Assembly: GCF_008830185.1 (NCBI RefSeq)
Contig: NZ_WAGX01000007.1
Span: 372,001-436,000 of the forward strand
Direction: 5' to 3'
Length of the DNA: 64,000 nt
DNA from: Candidatus Galacturonatibacter soehngenii
GTDB lineage: Bacteria; Bacillota; Clostridia; Lachnospirales; Lachnospiraceae
Below, in pieces: positions 63,987-64,000 of this stretch; position 1 is the stretch's first letter; each line of letters starts with the position of its first letter. The notes under the pieces are model-generated. The model saw only the letters and a list, made by a program, of their open reading frames with translations. It was not told the origin of the DNA and did no database searches. Position numbers and translations under genes: made by a program.

Positions 63987-64000
63987 TTTTATGAAAATCA

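Overview
The window reads as chromosome of a low-GC, Gram-positive, spore-forming anaerobe, most likely a Lachnospiraceae member (Clostridium cluster XIVa). Supporting signs are AT-rich DNA with strong AGGAGG-type ribosome sites, CotJ spore-coat genes, cytoplasmic GH1, GH4 and GH43 glycosidases fed by ABC transporters, a YesMN-type two-component system, an EFR1-type flavodoxin-ferredoxin, an ECF S component and a class B PBP. The genus is inferred from protein flavour only. No tRNA, rRNA, CRISPR array, complete IS element or prophage was found.

Layout. 0-1.8 kb: an XRE-AbrB fusion regulator and a membrane-anchored alpha/beta hydrolase. 1.9-5.5 kb: a likely acquired resistance cassette with a Mef(A)-type macrolide efflux pump, its conserved leader peptide and terminators, a nucleotidyltransferase, a methyltransferase and two overlapping micro-ORFs. 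5.5-6.8 kb: decaying DNA, including a frameshifted S51 peptidase and the tail of a DUF5605-like protein. 6.8-9.7 kb: a PC4/YdbC-like protein and the agmatine-to-putrescine pair aguA-aguB. 10-17 kb: three export systems (DrrAB-type ABC, MFS, MacB/FtsX-type ABC), the last two behind a TetR gene with a clear operator. 17-22.8 kb: xylose isomerase with a divergent AraC regulator, RpiR regulator, GH1 6-phospho-beta-glucosidase, DedA protein. 23-25 kb: a chemoreceptor behind a long structured leader.

25-30.7 kb is the most interesting block. A tightly packed six-gene operon joins UbiD-, UbiA- and UbiX-family enzymes (decarboxylase, prenyltransferase, prenyl-FMN synthase) to a complete NitT/TauT-type ABC importer. 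This suggests import of an aromatic acid that is then prenylated and decarboxylated into a quinone, a salvage route. 30.7-36.2 kb: ClC transporter, fused CotJA-CotJB plus CotJC, a Zn-ribbon winged-helix protein with a BFD-type [2Fe-2S] protein, and a MarR/flavodoxin-ferredoxin operon with a long palindromic operator. 36.3-41.4 kb: a two-component system driving a MacB/FtsX-type ABC module (peptide sensing and resistance type).

41.5-52.1 kb: an unusual 888-residue MerR fusion protein behind a textbook 19-bp-spacer promoter, a formate/nitrite transporter, an LplD-like alpha-galacturonidase with an AraC regulator, an uncharacterised protein paired with a hemerythrin, an M28 peptidase, a tandem-HTH MerR regulator and YaaA. 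52.4-60.7 kb: a carbohydrate locus (solute-binding protein, two permeases, GH43, YesMN-like system, CE12-like esterase). Together with the GH4 enzyme it points to growth on pectin or hemicellulose side-chain oligosaccharides. 60.7-64 kb: ECF S component, a PBP, and at the window end a strong promoter followed at once by a terminator hairpin, either a small RNA or an attenuated leader. Gene starts were moved to codons with a ribosome site where the longest open frame lacked one. Family names come from recognised motifs and recall, not from searches.
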